The notes under the pieces are model-generated. The model had not been told where the DNA came from, did no database searches, and saw only the letters and a program-made list of their open reading frames with translations. From Actinomycetota bacterium (GTDB lineage Bacteria > Actinomycetota > Actinomycetes > Nanopelagicales > Nanopelagicaceae), in NCBI GenBank assembly GCA_009699825.1, contig WLNM01000063.1, positions 1 through 6,391 of the forward strand: a DNA stretch of 6,391 nt, written 5' to 3'. Shown here piece after piece: positions 6,318 to 6,391 of the stretch. Position numbers and translations under genes: made by a program. The number at the start of each line of letters is the position of its first letter. Position 1 is the stretch's first letter.

Positions 6318-6321
6318 GGAG
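6318..6321 (+). promoter_or_regulatory. Shine-Dalgarno site of the last gene, partly inside a hairpin
   Basis: GGAG lies 6 bases before GTG 6328 and decides that start over the in-frame ATG at 6316. Its first two bases also belong to a 5-bp hairpin, CCATT (6307-6311) with AATGG (6315-6319) around the loop CCG, which could reduce ribosome access. Confidence 0.6.
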
Positions 6322-6327
6322 AAATAC

Positions 6328-6391
6328 GTGGCTGCAGCTAAGAAATCTGCTCCAAAGCGTCGCAAGAAGGCCGCTGCTAAATCAGCAGCAC
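6328..6391 (+). CDS. N-terminal start of a Lys/Ala-rich protein, perhaps the primary sigma factor (partial)
   Basis: Only 21 codons are present before the window ends. They encode a strongly basic Ala/Lys/Arg stretch beginning MAAAKKSAPKRRKK. Start GTG 6328 is favoured by GGAG at 6318-6321; an in-frame ATG at 6316 would add four residues (MEKY) but lacks a ribosome site. Such low-complexity basic tails occur at the N terminus of actinobacterial primary sigma factors (SigA/HrdB) and in histone-like proteins. In several actinobacteria, as I recall, the glnA-panB neighbourhood lies not far from the primary sigma factor gene, which makes RpoD/SigA the better guess. No sigma domain is visible, so the product is unproven. 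Confidence 0.6.
   Translation, partial: MAAAKKSAPKRRKKAAAKSAA

Larger units (their letters stand above)
6130..6327. other. AT-rich intergenic region with A/T tracts upstream of the last gene
   Basis: These 198 bases contain four 7-base homopolymer tracts: T at 6151-6157, T at 6172-6178, A at 6191-6197 and T at 6228-6234. The first three are spaced about two helical turns apart, which could bend the DNA. The left part must end the panB-MFS transcript, and the right part should hold the promoter and leader of the gene starting at 6328. No confident -35/-10 pair was recognised, and no convincing open reading frame was seen. Confidence 0.5.

Noticed and set aside
6316..6318. ATG as the start of the last gene
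   Set aside because: It is in frame but has no ribosome site upstream and lies inside the hairpin, while GGAG is well spaced for GTG 6328.

Overview
The window looks like chromosomal DNA of a low-GC, streamlined planktonic actinobacterium, most likely of the freshwater acI / Nanopelagicales type. This is inferred from four things: protein sequences that closely resemble actinobacterial families (GlnA2, PanB, the 48C12-type heliorhodopsin), low GC for an actinobacterium, very short intergenic gaps, and a tRNA 3' end without an encoded CCA. Lineage and gene names come from remembered family sequences, not a search.

Layout. Positions 1-147 hold the 3' part of a tRNA on the + strand, probably tRNA-Gly(GCC), followed by a strong hairpin terminator. 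The tRNA-like sequence begins to make sense only at the anticodon loop. The bases before the loop do not pair with the anticodon stem, so this may be a tRNA fragment left at the edge of an integrated island. From 3949 down to 148 a tight minus-strand cluster reads nadE (glutamine-dependent NAD+ synthetase), then glnA2 (type I glutamine synthetase-like), then a heliorhodopsin, with gaps of 42 and 25 bases. A perfect 16-bp palindrome sits immediately before the heliorhodopsin start. A 77-base divergent spacer (3950-4026) separates this from a plus-strand pair, panB (ketopantoate hydroxymethyltransferase) and an EntS-like MFS exporter. After an AT-rich spacer with 7-base A and T tracts and several small dyads (6130-6327), a new Lys/Ala-rich gene begins and runs off the window. 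It is perhaps the N-terminal tail of the primary sigma factor.

How the genes fit together. NadE consumes glutamine as its nitrogen donor and GlnA2 belongs to the glutamine synthetase family, so those two are linked by glutamine/ammonia chemistry. The heliorhodopsin, a retinal-binding light sensor-type membrane protein, is placed as the last gene of that unit. The most interesting reading is a light-sensing protein co-expressed with, and perhaps acting on, nitrogen assimilation. PanB feeds coenzyme A synthesis, so both divergent units include a cofactor-biosynthesis gene. No retinal-synthesis gene, transposase, integrase or CRISPR array is visible here.
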